A stretch of DNA of 64,000 bases from Pontibacillus yanchengensis (GTDB taxonomy: Bacteria > Bacillota > Bacilli > Bacillales > BH030062). A program made the translations under genes and the position numbers. The stretch spans positions 1 to 64,000 of the forward strand of contig NZ_WMEU01000008.1 of NCBI RefSeq assembly GCF_009856295.1. Reading direction: 5' to 3'. The notes under the pieces were generated by a model. The model was not told where the DNA came from, made no database searches, and saw nothing but the letters and a program-made list of their open reading frames with translations. This document shows positions 27,408 to 37,673 of this stretch, in pieces; position 1 is the stretch's first letter, and every line of letters starts with the position of its first letter.

Positions 27408-27515
27408 CAGCTAAAGCGCAAGCGCCTTGCTCATCCCTGGCAGGCTTAAGCAAAACCTCTTCGTCACGATTTTTGCCACAGACAGGAGGATTAGCTTAAG
27501 ACCCTGAGGGGGCAC
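27408..27515 (+). repeat. Intergenic repeat of the CTTAAG type
   Basis: AAAGCGCAAGCGCCTTGCTC, CAGGCTTAAGCAAAACCTC, CGATTTTTGCCACAGACAGG, TTAGCTTAAGACCCTGAGGG. Same family as 20610-20715, here with its GCGCAAGCGCC left edge. Confidence 0.75.
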
Positions 27516-27547
27516 TTTATGTATTACGTTATACACAAGCCAACAAC

Positions 27548-27584
27548 AAAAAGCACCCCAATTCAATGTAATTGGAATGCTTTT
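27548..27584 (-). terminator. lipA terminator
   Basis: AAAAGCA..CCAATT pairs with AATTGG..TGCTTTT around a short loop, T residues on the minus strand. Confidence 0.82.
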
Positions 27585-27603
27585 ATATGATTTAGGCTAT
27601 TAA

Positions 27604-28551
27604 TTAAAAGTTAAGCGTATCTAACTTTTCTTCTTCTGATTCTTCATAGCCCTTCATGTATTTAATTCTACGTTGAAGTGACGTTTCATTAACTTGTTCA
27701 TCTGCATGGTAAGAAGAACGGACAAGTGGTCCAGCCTGGCAATGTTGAAATCCTTTTTCCATTGCAATCTGACGCAATTCTTCAAACTCATCTGGATGAT
27801 AATAACGTTCGACTTTCAAGTGTTTTTTCGTTGGCTGTAAATACTGCCCAATTGTCATGATATCAACATCATGAGCTAACAAGTCGTCCATAGCTTGGAT
27901 GATTTCTTCTTTTGTTTCTCCAAGACCGACCATCAAGCTTGATTTTGTCGGTGTATTTGGAGCAATTTCTTTCACTCGTTTTAGTAGTTGCAGGGAACGA
28001 TCGTAGGTAGCTTTTGAACGAACTCTAGGTGTTAAACGACGAACGGTCTCAATATTATGGTTGAAAATATCAGGACCTGCGTTCATCAACGTGTACAAGC
28101 TATCGTAGTCCCCTTTCATATCAGATGGAAGAACTTCTACGGTACAGCCCGGTTGACGTCGATGAATTGCCTCAACCGTTTCAGCAAATACTTGAGCACC
28201 GCCATCGTTTAAATCGTCACGTGCAACAGCTGTTACAACCGCATGCTTCAATTCCATTAATTCAACAGATTCGGCAACTTTTTCAGGTTCTTGAAGATCT
28301 AATTCATTTGGCAAACCTGTTTTAACTGCACAGAAACGACAACCACGTGTACAAGTATCCCCTAAAATCATGAAAGTCGCTGTTTTACGCTCGCTCCAGC
28401 ATTCATGTATGTTAGGACACTTCGCTTCCTCACATACCGTATGTAAATTACGCTCTCGCATGATTTTCTTCAATCTGTTATAAGACTTGTTTGTCTTAAT
28501 GTCTATTTTCAGCCAATCGGGTTTACGTACGTGTTCTTCTTTTTTCGCCAT
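27604..28551 (-). CDS. lipA: Lipoyl synthase
   Basis: A 315-residue radical-SAM enzyme that inserts two sulfur atoms into octanoyl groups on lipoyl domains. The auxiliary cluster cysteines are Cys40, Cys45 and Cys51 ([12 protein letters not shown]); the radical-SAM triad CTRGCRFC is Cys67, Cys71 and Cys74; the conserved RSSYHA motif is near the C-terminus. The start at 28551 has GGAAGTG upstream. lipM lies 39 bases upstream on the same strand, so both steps of lipoate assembly are co-transcribed here. Confidence 0.96.
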   Translation of the reverse strand: MAKKEEHVRKPDWLKIDIKTNKSYNRLKKIMRERNLHTVCEEAKCPNIHECWSERKTATFMILGDTCTRGCRFCAVKTGLPNELDLQEPEKVAESVELMELKHAVVTAVARDDLNDGGAQVFAETVEAIHRRQPGCTVEVLPSDMKGDYDSLYTLMNAGPDIFNHNIETVRRLTPRVRSKATYDRSLQLLKRVKEIAPNTPTKSSLMVGLGETKEEIIQAMDDLLAHDVDIMTIGQYLQPTKKHLKVERYYHPDEFEELRQIAMEKGFQHCQAGPLVRSSYHADEQVNETSLQRRIKYMKGYEESEEEKLDTLNF

Positions 28552-28590
28552 GGATTTCACTTCCCTTTCCATTTTTGTTCATGTTCTTCC

Positions 28591-29409
28591 TTACCGAGAG
28601 TATGTCCATTCCTTGCTTTGGTAACGTTCCTCCATCAAGGTATAAACTTCCTGAAGCTGCTCTTCGGTCAACGTATATGGTTCTAAGTGAATATCTAAAC
28701 CTTTTTCAAACCCTCGCTTGAAGGCATCTTTCACTTCCGGAAGATTGATTCTCCTTCCAGCTACTTCATTAATTGCAGCTGCTTTTCCACCAAACGCCTT
28801 ACGAGCTCTTTCTTTAACTCGCTCATTTGGATAAATGAATAAATCAAATAACGTTATATCATCAACTTCAATCGGAATCGATCCGTGTTGTAGAATGACT
28901 CCTTTTTGTCTGGTTTGTGCACTGCCAGCTGCTTTCTTGCCTTCTACAATCAACTCATACCAAGAAGGTTCATCAAAACATACAGCTGAACCGGTTTGCT
29001 GTAACTTACCTTCTGGTATCGAAAATTCAGCTTGAATATCTAGTTCTTGAAATCCTTCTAATAGTCCTTGCGATATTACTCGATAAGCTTCTGTTACAGA
29101 AGGAGGCATTGTTTCATAATTTTCAGACACAATGACACTATACGTTAATTCATTGTCATGAAGGACTGCGCGACCACCAGTTGGCCGTCTTACAAGTTCA
29201 AATCCGTGTTTATGTACAGCATCAACATCAATTTTGCCTTTCAGTTTTTGGAAGTACCCTACAGATAACGCTGCAGGTTCCCACCCATAAAATCGTATAA
29301 CTGGAGGTATATCTCCGTTGCTATGCCATTTTAATAGTGCTTCATCTAATGCCATATTAAAAGCAGGTGAAGCATGACCAGAATCAATAAAATACCATGT
29401 TGGTTTCAT
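28591..29409 (-). CDS. lipM: Octanoyltransferase LipM
   Basis: A 272-residue enzyme of the lipoate-protein-ligase fold that moves octanoyl from acyl carrier protein to Gcv[19 protein letters not shown] (about 74-91), the catalytic Cys144 in [12 protein letters not shown] and Lys159 in GKKAAGSAQ match LipM of B. subtilis more closely than LplA or LipL. The start has AAAGAGG upstream. The lipM-lipA pair differs from B. subtilis, where I recall the two genes being far apart. Confidence 0.93.
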   Translation of the reverse strand: MKPTWYFIDSGHASPAFNMALDEALLKWHSNGDIPPVIRFYGWEPAALSVGYFQKLKGKIDVDAVHKHGFELVRRPTGGRAVLHDNELTYSVIVSENYETMPPSVTEAYRVISQGLLEGFQELDIQAEFSIPEGKLQQTGSAVCFDEPSWYELIVEGKKAAGSAQTRQKGVILQHGSIPIEVDDITLFDLFIYPNERVKERARKAFGGKAAAINEVAGRRINLPEVKDAFKRGFEKGLDIHLEPYTLTEEQLQEVYTLMEERYQSKEWTYSR

Positions 29410-29823
29410 GCTGAGCCTCTTTTCGTTTCATATATACTTTAGCAAGATAAAATGCTACAGTATATTTTAACAATTTTTTCATTGTAATGTAAATGTTTCT
29501 GCATACAAAGACCAAAAGCCCTGGGCGCTCGTATATCGACGTATATGCTGCTGCCTCCACGACGTAGGTTGAATCGATGTTGCTGCATGATGCAGTGGTC
29601 TTAATCGAACTTCACTTAAAATCTGTAGGAGATAAAAGGAAACACGAAAACATGCGTGATTCGATGTTAACTTATCGCACGAAGGCGAGGGAAGCATACT
29701 AGTCGCTGTGCGCTGGAGCTAGACATGAAAGCACCAAACTTATGCTTTCATTACTTATTAAAAGAGGAATCCCTCATTATCTATATATATGTATGAAAAA
29801 CGCGATGTAAGAGATCATCGCGT
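29410..29823. other. Gap between lipM and yuzB
   Basis: Holds the lipM leader, one 200-bp repeat (29515-29728) and the yuzB terminator. No gene is supported. Confidence 0.7.
29515..29728 (+). repeat. 200-bp intergenic repeat, full-length copy
   Basis: GGGCGCTCGTATATCGACGT (diverged left edge), GTTGCTGCATGATGCAG, TTAATCGAACTTC, GAGATAAAAGGAAACACGAA, GATTCGATGTTAACTTATCG and CGCTGGAGCTAGACAT follow in order. Confidence 0.88.
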
Positions 29824-29826
29824 TTA
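29796..29826 (-). terminator. yuzB terminator
   Basis: AAACGCGATG pairs with CATCGCGTTT; the stem overlaps the last bases of the yuzB stop codon, and five T residues follow on the minus strand. Confidence 0.88.
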
Positions 29827-30060
29827 GAACAGGGGATTCTCCTCTAAATGCTGATATACATTTTCTACTAATTCTTCTGGGGTTTCAGCTGTAACTCGAT
29901 CCCCATTCACAAGCGCAAACAGTGATTGCGCACAAAGTCCACAATGGCTCAAGCAACCATACTCTATTACATCCAGTTCCAGGTCTTTCTCAAGCTCTTC
30001 TTTTGCTTTATGAGACCCACTAGCTAAGTTGTTAATACAAAATTCAATGATTGGATTCAT
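29824..30060 (-). CDS. yuzB: YuzB-family (DUF1450) protein
   Basis: A 78-residue protein with Cys residues at CINNLASG (Cys8) and [12 protein letters not shown], an arrangement like thioredoxin-fold [2Fe-2S] ferredoxins. The metal content is unproven. The start at 30060 ([11 protein letters not shown]) has GAGGTGA upstream; two in-frame codons further up place that site inside the gene. It neighbours yuzD and yutI, both linked to thiol or Fe-S chemistry. Confidence 0.9.
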   Translation of the reverse strand: MNPIIEFCINNLASGSHKAKEELEKDLELDVIEYGCLSHCGLCAQSLFALVNGDRVTAETPEELVENVYQHLEENPLF

Positions 30061-30191
30061 CTCACTCACCTCAAGCGTATTTATTAATGATGAATCCCCT
30101 ACTCAACGATATATAATATCATATGTTAACAAGAAAACAAAAGCCTCTAGCTTGCCATTCCATCCTTAACTTACAACACATTTTAGCTTTT

Positions 30192-30515
30192 TTATGAAGA
30201 AGGAGATATCCCATTTGTTTCAATGGCCTGATAAATACTTTTTAATTTTGGATTCCCCTCACCTACAACATCACCGTTTAGTACTACTAATGGATAAAAA
30301 TATTCTTCATCCATAATCTTTTGAGTGAAAGCTTGATGCTCAGGATTATTTTGTGTCTCATCTATATCTACATACGTAAAATCTATTTGCTCTGTATCAT
30401 ATTTACGTTCAATAGCTGCTTGTAGCCATTCATATGTTTCCTTAGCACTCGGTAAATTAACGCAACTTGCACATTTTTGTTCTGCACCATAAACGGTAAT
30501 TGCAATATTGCTCAT
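30192..30515 (-). CDS. yuzD: YuzD-family thioredoxin-like protein
   Basis: A 107-residue thioredoxin-fold protein (DUF1462). The CASC pair (Cys15, Cys18) sits where thioredoxins have CxxC, and DEEYFYPLVVLNGDVV has the cis-Pro region. Function unknown. GGAGGG precedes the start. It is divergent from yutI, the NifU-like scaffold. Confidence 0.9.
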   Translation of the reverse strand: MSNIAITVYGAEQKCASCVNLPSAKETYEWLQAAIERKYDTEQIDFTYVDIDETQNNPEHQAFTQKIMDEEYFYPLVVLNGDVVGEGNPKLKSIYQAIETNGISPSS

Positions 30516-30721
30516 CCTATTCCCTCCAATTTTTAAACCACGAACCTTTATAAATCATTTTACAAAAAGAACGGAAAAAGATAAAATGAAAATGGTTCTC
30601 ATTTATTTTAACGATTATAGTACCGATGTTTGTTCATACAAATAACACTAAAAACTAATTCAATACAATAGATTTTTTTTAAAGAACATCTTATAATAGA
30701 AATATGGAAAGGAGAAGATGG

Positions 30722-30946
30722 ATGATGACAGATCAAGTACAGGAAGTATTAAATAAACTTCGTCCCTTCTTACTACGTGATGGTGGAGACGTTGAACTTG
30801 TAGATGTGGATGAAGGGATTGTCCGCCTTCGTCTAATGGGAGCTTGTGGTAGTTGCCCAAGTTCAACCATTACACTAAAAGCTGGTATCGAACGTGCACT
30901 AGTAGAAGAAGTACCAGGCATTAGAGAAGTAGAGCAAGTATTCTAA
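30722..30946 (+). CDS. yutI: NifU C-terminal-type Fe-S scaffold (YutI/Nfu)
   Basis: A 74-residue Nfu domain that carries a [4Fe-4S] cluster at a dimer interface through [12 protein letters not shown] (CxxC). The start [23 protein letters not shown] is canonical. AAAGGAG precedes two adjacent ATG codons at 30722 and 30725; either could be used. It works downstream of the Suf system encoded at 56.6-61.8 kb and beside yuzB/yuzD. Confidence 0.94.
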   Translation: MMTDQVQEVLNKLRPFLLRDGGDVELVDVDEGIVRLRLMGACGSCPSSTITLKAGIERALVEEVPGIREVEQVF

Positions 30947-30963
30947 AAAACATATACATCGAC

Positions 30964-31000
30964 AAAAGCTTGTAGATATGATCTACAAGCTTTTTTTTAT
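30964..31000 (+). terminator. yutI terminator
   Basis: AAAAGCTTGTAGAT pairs with ATCTACAAGCTTTT around a 3-base loop, followed by a T run. Confidence 0.94.
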
Positions 31001-31110
31001 ATTGTTACGTTGTAAAGTTTGAAGTGAATCATAAGTGGGATAAGTGGAGATATTTGATAAACTCACGCGTTTCCTATGTGTTAAATAAATGAATGTTTAT
31101 CACATATAAA

Positions 31111-31520
31111 AGGAATAATCCGGAAGACTTGAAGTTGAGATAAATTTGGTGATCGCACTGGCAAGAAAGCTAATGAACATTTAGTTCGCTGTTTGTAAAA
31201 AATAAAGTTTTATTTGTCAGTAAGATCTAACCAAAGAGGGTTTTCACTAAAAATAAGGGCTTATATGTCCTTTCGGGAGACATACAACATTTGGCCGCGT
31301 GTCCGATAGCCATTACCCGGCTGGGGGTGAAGGGGAACTTCGAGACTCCCGCGGGTGAAAGAGGTTGGTGAGACCCCGGAGGGAGCAAAGCGACTGAGAA
31401 GGCTCACCAGCTCACCCGTAGGAAAGCGAGTTGCTTCACCGTAACCCCTTCCACGGTTCAAGTATCGGACCCATCACCTTTTGAATATATCTCGAATCCA
31501 AGTCTTCAAGATAATGTGGC
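31111..31520. repeat. Mosaic element T2 with terminal inverted repeats
   Basis: Left end GGAAGACTTGAAGTTGAGAT (from about 31121) is inverted in the right end TATCTCGAATCCAAGTCTTC (31488-31507). Inside, GTCCGATA (31301-31308) pairs with TATCGGAC (31463-31470) at the base of a GC-rich fold containing GAGACTCCCGCGGG and GGTGAGACCCCGGAGGG, a motif type common in Bacillaceae intergenic repeats. It occupies most of the gap between yutI and gltT; no gene is supported. Confidence 0.8.
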
Positions 31521-31572
31521 TTTAGTGTAATAAGACCTGAAACAACTATAACAAAAGCATCTAATAATAAAT

Positions 31573-31608
31573 AAAGAGTCAGCTACAAAAAAATGTAGCT
31601 GACTCTTT
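31573..31608 (-). terminator. gltT terminator
   Basis: AAAGAGTCAGCTACA pairs perfectly with TGTAGCTGACTCTTT just beyond the stop codon. There is little T run after the stem on the minus strand (TTTATT). Confidence 0.85.
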
Positions 31609-31611
31609 ACG

Positions 31612-32862
31612 TTAGTAAGATTGAGCGCTCTGCTCATTAGAAACGGGGACGTCTTCTTCTCTTCCTCGTTCAGAGCGACCAATGATATAAGCTGCTGTGG
31701 CATCTCCTGTTACGTTAACAGATGTACGGCACATATCAAGCAAACGATCCACACCTAGAACAAGTGAGATAGCTTCAACTGGGAGACCAACTGATGTAAG
31801 TACCATAGATAACATTATAAGTCCTACTCCCGGTGCTCCTGCTGTTCCGATACTAGCCAGTGTCGCTGTTAGTACAACGGTCAGTAACTCCCCTAGCCCT
31901 AAGTTTGTATTGTACATTTGAGCGATAAACATAGTTGCAACACCTTGCATAATTGCGGTACCGTCCATGTTTATGGTCGCTCCTAATGGCTGAACAAATC
32001 CACTAATACTCTTAGGTACTTTTAAATTCTCCTGTGCTGTACGCATAGACACTGGTAATGTACCTGAACTACTAGAAGTACTGAATGCTACAATCATAGC
32101 TGGTGAGAATTTTTTAAAGAACTCAATTGGGTTCATTTTACCTAATACATACAAAGCTGATCCATACGTAACGAATAAATGAACTACTAAGGCTAATAAG
32201 ACAACTAACATGTACTTGATCATACTAATTAACGCATCTCCACCCTGACTTCCTATGGCGTCTGCTATTAGTGCGAATGCACCATATGGAGCAAACTTCA
32301 TAACAATCTGTACAAGGTACATTAACAATTCATTTGCTTGCTCAAACAAACGGTATATTCTATCTCCCTTTTCACCTATTTGAGATAGGCCAAAGCCAAC
32401 GATAATGGAAAAGGCAATGACTTGAAGCATCTCACCTTGCGCCATTGAATTTATTGGGTTTGTTGGGATAATATTAAGCAGGGTTTCAACTACCCCAGGA
32501 GCTTCTTTCGCCTCAAAATCTCCACCTTGCATTGCTTCGCCACCTGCACCTGGTTGAAGAACTGCACCCAGCGTAAGAGCTAGTGTTAAAGCAATCGCTG
32601 TGGTAACAAGAAAGAAGGCTACGGTTTTGAATCCAATCCTCCCTAATTTTTTAGGATCACTGATTCCAGCTGTTCCAAGAACTAATGAAACTACCACAAT
32701 GGGTACGACTAACATCTTGATTAAATTCACAAATATTTGACCCATAGGGTATAGTACAAATTTCTGGGATACATCATAGAATCCTTGTCCAATTGCATTT
32801 AATGACAATCCTACAATGACACCAAGTACCATACCTAGTAAAATCTTTTTCGTTAATGACAT
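31612..32862 (-). CDS. gltT: Dicarboxylate/amino acid:cation symporter (GltT-like)
   Basis: A 416-residue DAACS-family transporter for glutamate/aspartate (or C4-dicarboxylates) driven by Na+ or H+. The serine-rich hairpin AFSTSSSSGTLPVS, the substrate- and cation-site NMDGTAIMQG and the C-terminal DRLLDMCRTSVNVTGD are intact. About eight helices and two re-entrant loops are expected. AGGAGGAAG precedes the ATG. A 26-bp perfect palindrome lies 64 bases upstream. Glutamate over aspartate is a family-level guess. Confidence 0.93.
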   Translation of the reverse strand: MSLTKKILLGMVLGVIVGLSLNAIGQGFYDVSQKFVLYPMGQIFVNLIKMLVVPIVVVSLVLGTAGISDPKKLGRIGFKTVAFFLVTTAIALTLALTLGAVLQPGAGGEAMQGGDFEAKEAPGVVETLLNIIPTNPINSMAQGEMLQVIAFSIIVGFGLSQIGEKGDRIYRLFEQANELLMYLVQIVMKFAPYGAFALIADAIGSQGGDALISMIKYMLVVLLALVVHLFVTYGSALYVLGKMNPIEFFKKFSPAMIVAFSTSSSSGTLPVSMRTAQENLKVPKSISGFVQPLGATINMDGTAIMQGVATMFIAQMYNTNLGLGELLTVVLTATLASIGTAGAPGVGLIMLSMVLTSVGLPVEAISLVLGVDRLLDMCRTSVNVTGDATAAYIIGRSERGREEDVPVSNEQSAQSY

Positions 32863-32925
32863 CGTTTCTTCCTCCTAGTGCTACATCTAGATGATATACT
32901 TTACTCATGCAATACGCTAACAAGT

Positions 32926-32951
32926 TAATGTAAATTATATAATTTACATTA
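32926..32951. promoter_or_regulatory. 26-bp perfect palindrome upstream of gltT
   Basis: TAATGTAAATTAT at 32926-32938 is followed directly by its exact reverse complement at 32939-32951. It has no loop and no T run, so it is more like a protein-binding operator than a terminator. Confidence 0.7.
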
Positions 32952-33052
32952 GCTTTTCTTCAATACAAAATGTTTAATTTAGCTAAAACGAACAACCAAC
33001 ATGCAGAATCCGAAATCTAATTACACTTACACTTTTGTCATTTTAGCATTAA

Positions 33053-33089
33053 TAAAAATCACCTAAGGAGTTTTCACCTTAGGTGATTC
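33053..33089 (-). terminator. Threonine operon terminator
   Basis: AATCACCTAAGG pairs with CCTTAGGTGATT around a short loop, followed by T residues on the minus strand. Confidence 0.92.
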
Positions 33090-33101
33090 TAGAAACCATT
33101 C

Positions 33102-34019
33102 CTATTTTGTTGGATTCGTTTCAAAGCGTCTATTGACATCAAGACCATACGTATCTACATTTAACGGTCTCCATTCAAAATCATGATAGTTCTTTACCCA
33201 TTTGAACTCAATGCGCTTCACTAAGTCTGCATCCATAAGCGACATAATCGTTGGACCAGCACCGCTTAAGAATGTGCCATAAGCCCCTTCGTTTCTCATA
33301 AATGATTGAATATCATCAAATTGTGGAATAAGCTGCTTACGATATTGATGATGAAATAGATCCTTTTCCATCATCTTACCTGCCAACTGCCAATTTTCTT
33401 GAGCAAGGGCCACGACTAACACATTCGCTATCGAACTAGCTTCAACTGCCTGTTTATAGGGTAATTCGGATGGTAAAACTTCTCTCGCCTCAGACGTTTT
33501 CAATTCTTGATTTGGAATTAAAGCAACAAAACTAGGCTTATCTAATGAAAGCTTCTGCCAATCAACGACGCCATCCTCTTCATAGTGCGCAATCACACAC
33601 CCTCCTATAATAGAAGGAACAACATTATCAGGATGTCCTTCAAAATTGGTCGCTAAATTCACTTTTTCTTCTGTAGGAAGCTTCAAATCATAAGCATAAT
33701 TGGCTAGTTCTATACCTGCTACAATAGCAGCAGCACTACTTCCAAGCCCTCTAGCTAAAGGAATATCATTCTTCACTTCTACACGATAAGCTTGATTCGA
33801 TTCTTGATTGTAAAGCTGACCTACATGTTTCGCTGTTTTCAAGATCAAATTATCCGAACTGTTTAGCTCGCCTTCTAAGTCGGATGATAATGCTACAAAT
33901 TCCCATGTATCTGAAGGTGACAACGATAGTTCTAGATATAGATTTAAGGCTACACCTATCGAATCAAAACCTGGCCCTAAGTTTGACGTGCTACCAGGTA
34001 CTCTTATATTTACCGTCAT
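33102..34019 (-). CDS. thrB: Homoserine kinase
   Basis: A 305-residue GHMP kinase that phosphorylates homoserine. The ATP loop [13 protein letters not shown] (about 92-104) and the N-terminal [20 protein letters not shown] are typical, and [11 protein letters not shown] marks the C-terminal motif 3. The start overlaps the thrC stop by 4 bases (ATGA). It is the last gene of hom-thrC-thrB, the same order as in B. subtilis. Confidence 0.96.
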   Translation of the reverse strand: MTVNIRVPGSTSNLGPGFDSIGVALNLYLELSLSPSDTWEFVALSSDLEGELNSSDNLILKTAKHVGQLYNQESNQAYRVEVKNDIPLARGLGSSAAAIVAGIELANYAYDLKLPTEEKVNLATNFEGHPDNVVPSIIGGCVIAHYEEDGVVDWQKLSLDKPSFVALIPNQELKTSEAREVLPSELPYKQAVEASSIANVLVVALAQENWQLAGKMMEKDLFHHQYRKQLIPQFDDIQSFMRNEGAYGTFLSGAGPTIMSLMDADLVKRIEFKWVKNYHDFEWRPLNVDTYGLDVNRRFETNPTK

Positions 34020-35077
34020 GAATAAACACGACCCTTAATAGCTTCAATCACCGTATCTTTATCATTAGGAAGCACTTCTGGTTTCAGCGTACTCGTATCG
34101 ATGGCTGTTTGAGGGTCTTTTAATCCATTACCTGTGAGCACACATACAACAGATGAACCTTTCGAAATCTTGTTAGAGCGTAACGCTTTCCATAAGCCTG
34201 CAATGGAAGCACAGGAAGCTGGCTCAGCAAATATCCCTTCATTTTGTGCTAGCCATTGATAAGCTTCCAAAATTTCTTCATCTGTCACCTCATCAATTTC
34301 TCCTTGTGAATCATGTGCAGCATTCACGGCATGTTGCCATGAAGCAGGGTTACCAATTCGAATAGCTGTTGCGACCGTTTCCGGTTGTTCGATTACTTGA
34401 TTACGAACAATAGCAGCAGAACCGCTTGCTTCAAAGCCCATCATTTTAGGAAGTCCGGTTTGCTTCGCTTTGTTATAATCTACAAACCCTTTCCAATACG
34501 CAGTGATGTTCCCAGCATTACCAACAGGGATACATAAATGGTCTGGTGCACGACCTAACACATCACACACTTCAAATGAACTTGTTTTTTGTCCCTCAAT
34601 ACGGTAAGGGTTGACGGAGTTGACTAATGTGAAATCATCTGATTCGCTTAAGATTTTCACTATCTCTAATGCTTCATCAAAGTTTCCTTCAATGGAAAAC
34701 ACTTCTGCCCCATACATGACTGCTTGCGCTAACTTTCCTTGAGCAATTTTCCCTTCAGGAATAACAATAACACAACGTAATCCTGCTCTAGCTGCATAGG
34801 CTGCAGCAGAAGCAGACGTATTGCCAGTCGATGCACAGATGACTGCTTTTGCTCCTTCTTCTACAGCTTTAGCCATGGCCATAACCATCCCTCTGTCTTT
34901 AAAAGATCCAGTAGGGTTTGCACCTTCTACCTTGGCATAGGCTTCTACACCAAAGTCTTTGGAAAGCTTCTCAAGAGGAATGAGAGGCGTATTTCCTTCG
35001 CGTAAAGACAAGGTAGGGGTATGCTCTGTAATTGGCAAGTACTCTTTGTAATGAGCCAATAATCCATCCCATTTCAT
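34016..35077 (-). CDS. thrC: Threonine synthase
   Basis: A 353-residue fold-type II PLP enzyme that converts O-phosphohomoserine to threonine. The PLP Lys lies in [10 protein letters not shown] (about Lys58), and the phosphate loop is PVGNAGN. GAGGGGG precedes the ATG, which shares one base with the hom stop codon, so translation is coupled. Confidence 0.96.
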   Translation of the reverse strand: MKWDGLLAHYKEYLPITEHTPTLSLREGNTPLIPLEKLSKDFGVEAYAKVEGANPTGSFKDRGMVMAMAKAVEEGAKAVICASTGNTSASAAAYAARAGLRCVIVIPEGKIAQGKLAQAVMYGAEVFSIEGNFDEALEIVKILSESDDFTLVNSVNPYRIEGQKTSSFEVCDVLGRAPDHLCIPVGNAGNITAYWKGFVDYNKAKQTGLPKMMGFEASGSAAIVRNQVIEQPETVATAIRIGNPASWQHAVNAAHDSQGEIDEVTDEEILEAYQWLAQNEGIFAEPASCASIAGLWKALRSNKISKGSSVVCVLTGNGLKDPQTAIDTSTLKPEVLPNDKDTVIEAIKGRVYS

Positions 35078-36378
35078 TATGCTTCCCCCTCACCTTCAAC
35101 ACGGTAATAGCTATGCACACCTTTTATAACATCTAATTCTTCTAGCTCATGTAAAATAACATCGATTTGCTCGCGACTCGCCTGATGAGTAACAAGAACA
35201 ATTTCAGCTGTTGAATTGTCTTTTTTCGGCATTTGTAAAATTTTATCCATACTTACATTCTGGCGAGCAAACACATTCGTAATCGCTAAGAACGTACCAG
35301 CTTCGTCTTCTGCCTCAAGTCTTAGGAAGAACTTAGAGAATACTTCATTGCTTGATTTCAAGCTTTTATCAAATTGTGGGTTAACAGATGATTTACCTGT
35401 TACGCCTAATCGAATATTCTTCACCACGTCCATTAGGTCTGAAACAACAGCAGTTGCTGTTGGTAACTGACCTGCACCAGGACCATAAAACATCGTTTCT
35501 CCAACTGCATCACCGTACACGTACACTGCATTGTATTCATCCTTAATGGATGCTAATGGATGGCTATGTGGCACAAGTGTAGGTTGCACGCTCATTTCGA
35601 TCTTACCTTCATTTCGAGCTGCAATACCTAATAGTTTCACAGTATAGCCTAGTTGCTCAGCATAGGATAAATCATCAAACGATATGCCTCTGATTCCTCT
35701 GACATCCACATCATCTAATTCAACCGGCATCGAGAAAGCAAGTGTGGATAATAAACTAACTTTTCGTGCAGCATCTAATCCATCAACATCAGAGGATGGA
35801 TCGGCTTCTGCATATCCTAGATCTTGAGCTTCTTTTAAAACATCTTCAAACGTTCTGTCCTCTTCAATCATCTTAGTAAGAATATAGTTTGTTGTACCAT
35901 TCACAATCCCCATGATTTTATTAATGCGGTCTGATGCAAGACCATCCGTTAAGGAACGAATAATAGGGATTCCTCCAGCTACACTTGCCTCATATCTAAC
36001 ATCACATTGATTTTCATTCGCTAATTGTAATAATGGCGAACCATAAACAGCCATCATATCTTTATTGGCAGTCACTATATGTTTTTTATTCTGAATTGCT
36101 TTTTCAAGTACTTTATACGTATCTTCAATGCCACCCATTACTTCAACAATCACGTCGATTTCTGGGTCTTGTACAAGTTCATCCACTTGGTCCGTTAACA
36201 AGGAGGATGGAATATTTCCTTCGCGTTTTTTATTCATATCATTGACTAGGATTCGTTTAACCTCAATGGGACAGCCAACTTGGTGTACAATTTCTTCTTT
36301 GTGATTTTCAAGAATTTGCACAACTCCTGAGCCGACAGTTCCAAACCCACATAATCCTACGTTAATTTTTTGCTGCAT
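35077..36378 (-). CDS. hom: Homoserine dehydrogenase
   Basis: A 433-residue NAD(P)-dependent enzyme that reduces aspartate semialdehyde to homoserine. The Rossmann motif GFGTVGSGV (about 11-19) is followed by the catalytic domain ([28 protein letters not shown]), and a C-terminal ACT domain (about 350-425) is likely the threonine feedback site. TAGGAGG precedes the ATG. No T-box or riboswitch was found in the 250-base leader, so enzyme-level feedback may dominate. Confidence 0.96.
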   Translation of the reverse strand: MQQKINVGLCGFGTVGSGVVQILENHKEEIVHQVGCPIEVKRILVNDMNKKREGNIPSSLLTDQVDELVQDPEIDVIVEVMGGIEDTYKVLEKAIQNKKHIVTANKDMMAVYGSPLLQLANENQCDVRYEASVAGGIPIIRSLTDGLASDRINKIMGIVNGTTNYILTKMIEEDRTFEDVLKEAQDLGYAEADPSSDVDGLDAARKVSLLSTLAFSMPVELDDVDVRGIRGISFDDLSYAEQLGYTVKLLGIAARNEGKIEMSVQPTLVPHSHPLASIKDEYNAVYVYGDAVGETMFYGPGAGQLPTATAVVSDLMDVVKNIRLGVTGKSSVNPQFDKSLKSSNEVFSKFFLRLEAEDEAGTFLAITNVFARQNVSMDKILQMPKKDNSTAEIVLVTHQASREQIDVILHELEELDVIKGVHSYYRVEGEGEA

Positions 36379-36587
36379 GGTAAGACCTCCTATTGTTTAT
36401 CCGGAATGTACATGTGTTTATCTATAACGCACATTATATAAGCCTTATGTATAGAATACAACAGTAAACTGAAAATTTATATTCTTTTAACTAATCAAAT
36501 GAAGCAATCATACATTTCTGAAGCATAAAATATGAGGACATATGATTAGTTACGCAACTAAATATTCTATATAACCTAAAAACCCAT

Positions 36588-36622
36588 AAAAATGAACCTG
36601 TTACTTCATAACAGGTTCACTT
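36588..36622 (-). terminator. Hydroxyacid dehydrogenase terminator
   Basis: GTGAACCTGTTA on the minus strand pairs with TAACAGGTTCA, followed by TTTTTA. Confidence 0.85.
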
Positions 36623-36625
36623 TAT

Positions 36626-37594
36626 TTAAGATGTTACTTTCGTTTTCGGTTCTTGTTCGTCTAATACTAGCTGAACATTTTCTAGACATAGATTCATCAT
36701 CGCTTTTCTTGTTTCAACACTAGCTGATCCAATATGAGGCAGTGCAACAACTTGTTGCAAAGATAAAAGTGGGTGGTCTTTGGATATAGGTTCATTTTCA
36801 AATACATCAAGCCCAGCGCCTGCAATATCACCTTCTACTAGTGCTTGATAAAGATCATCTTCATTGGCATTATCTCCACGAGATGTATTCACAAATATTG
36901 CACTTGATTTCATTTTCTTAAATACTTCTTTATGAAACATACCTTTTGTCTCTGGTGTTAAAGGAGCTAAACAAACGACAAAATCAGCTTGGGTTACTAA
37001 TTCATCAAATGACTTATAGACCGCTCCAAGCTTTTCTTCAGCCTCTTTCTTACGACTTCGATTGTGGTAAAGCACATTCATATGAAACCCTCTAGCACGA
37101 TGCGCTACCGCTTCTCCAATCCGTCCCATTCCAACAATCCCTATGGTTTTATGATGGATATCATGGCCTGCCATCAGTAGAGGTGCCCAGTTTTCCCAGT
37201 CACCCTTACGTACATACTCATTCGCTTCTATTAATCGTCTGGCCGTAGCCATTAGAAGGCTAAAAGTCAGATCTGCCGTTGTTTCTGTTAATACATCAGG
37301 CGTGTTGGTTATCGTGATACCATTCTTTTCAGCTGTCTTGATATCAATATTGTCAAACCCCACTGCCAGGTTTGCAACCACCTTCAACTGCCTTCCTCTA
37401 GAGAGAAGTTCTTCATCTACTTGATCACTTAACACGGTAATCAAAGCATCTGCTTTTCCAGCTTCCTCCAAGAGAACCTCCCGATCCACAGGTTGCTCTT
37501 CTGAATCCCACATCTTTACATTAAATTTCTCTTGAAAGGGAGTAACGATTTCTTCTGGCAATGAACGTGTTATAAATATATATGGTTTTGTCAT
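36626..37594 (-). CDS. D-2-hydroxyacid dehydrogenase (glyoxylate/hydroxypyruvate reductase-like)
   Basis: A 322-residue NAD(P)-dependent dehydrogenase. The cofactor motif is GIVGMGRIGEAVA; the catalytic Arg is in NTSRG, the Glu in DVFENEP and the His in LPHIGSAS. The start at 37594 (MTKPYIFITR) has TTAGGAGG upstream; 12 further in-frame codons include that site. Substrate specificity (glyoxylate, hydroxypyruvate, 2-ketogluconate) is not decided by the sequence. Confidence 0.92.
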   Translation of the reverse strand: MTKPYIFITRSLPEEIVTPFQEKFNVKMWDSEEQPVDREVLLEEAGKADALITVLSDQVDEELLSRGRQLKVVANLAVGFDNIDIKTAEKNGITITNTPDVLTETTADLTFSLLMATARRLIEANEYVRKGDWENWAPLLMAGHDIHHKTIGIVGMGRIGEAVAHRARGFHMNVLYHNRSRKKEAEEKLGAVYKSFDELVTQADFVVCLAPLTPETKGMFHKEVFKKMKSSAIFVNTSRGDNANEDDLYQALVEGDIAGAGLDVFENEPISKDHPLLSLQQVVALPHIGSASVETRKAMMNLCLENVQLVLDEQEPKTKVTS

Positions 37595-37673
37595 AAGGGA
37601 ACCTCCTAAGCTAATACTGTTCATGAACAAGTCTATATTAGCATATAACTAGTGTTTTTCCCTATAATTGAAC

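Noticed and set aside
31261..31461. 66-residue minus-strand open frame within element T2
   Set aside because: It follows the GC-rich hairpin module; the frame is a by-product of the repeat.
36379..36625. T-box or riboswitch in front of hom
   Set aside because: No T-box sequence or specifier stem and no other known aptamer was found in the leader.
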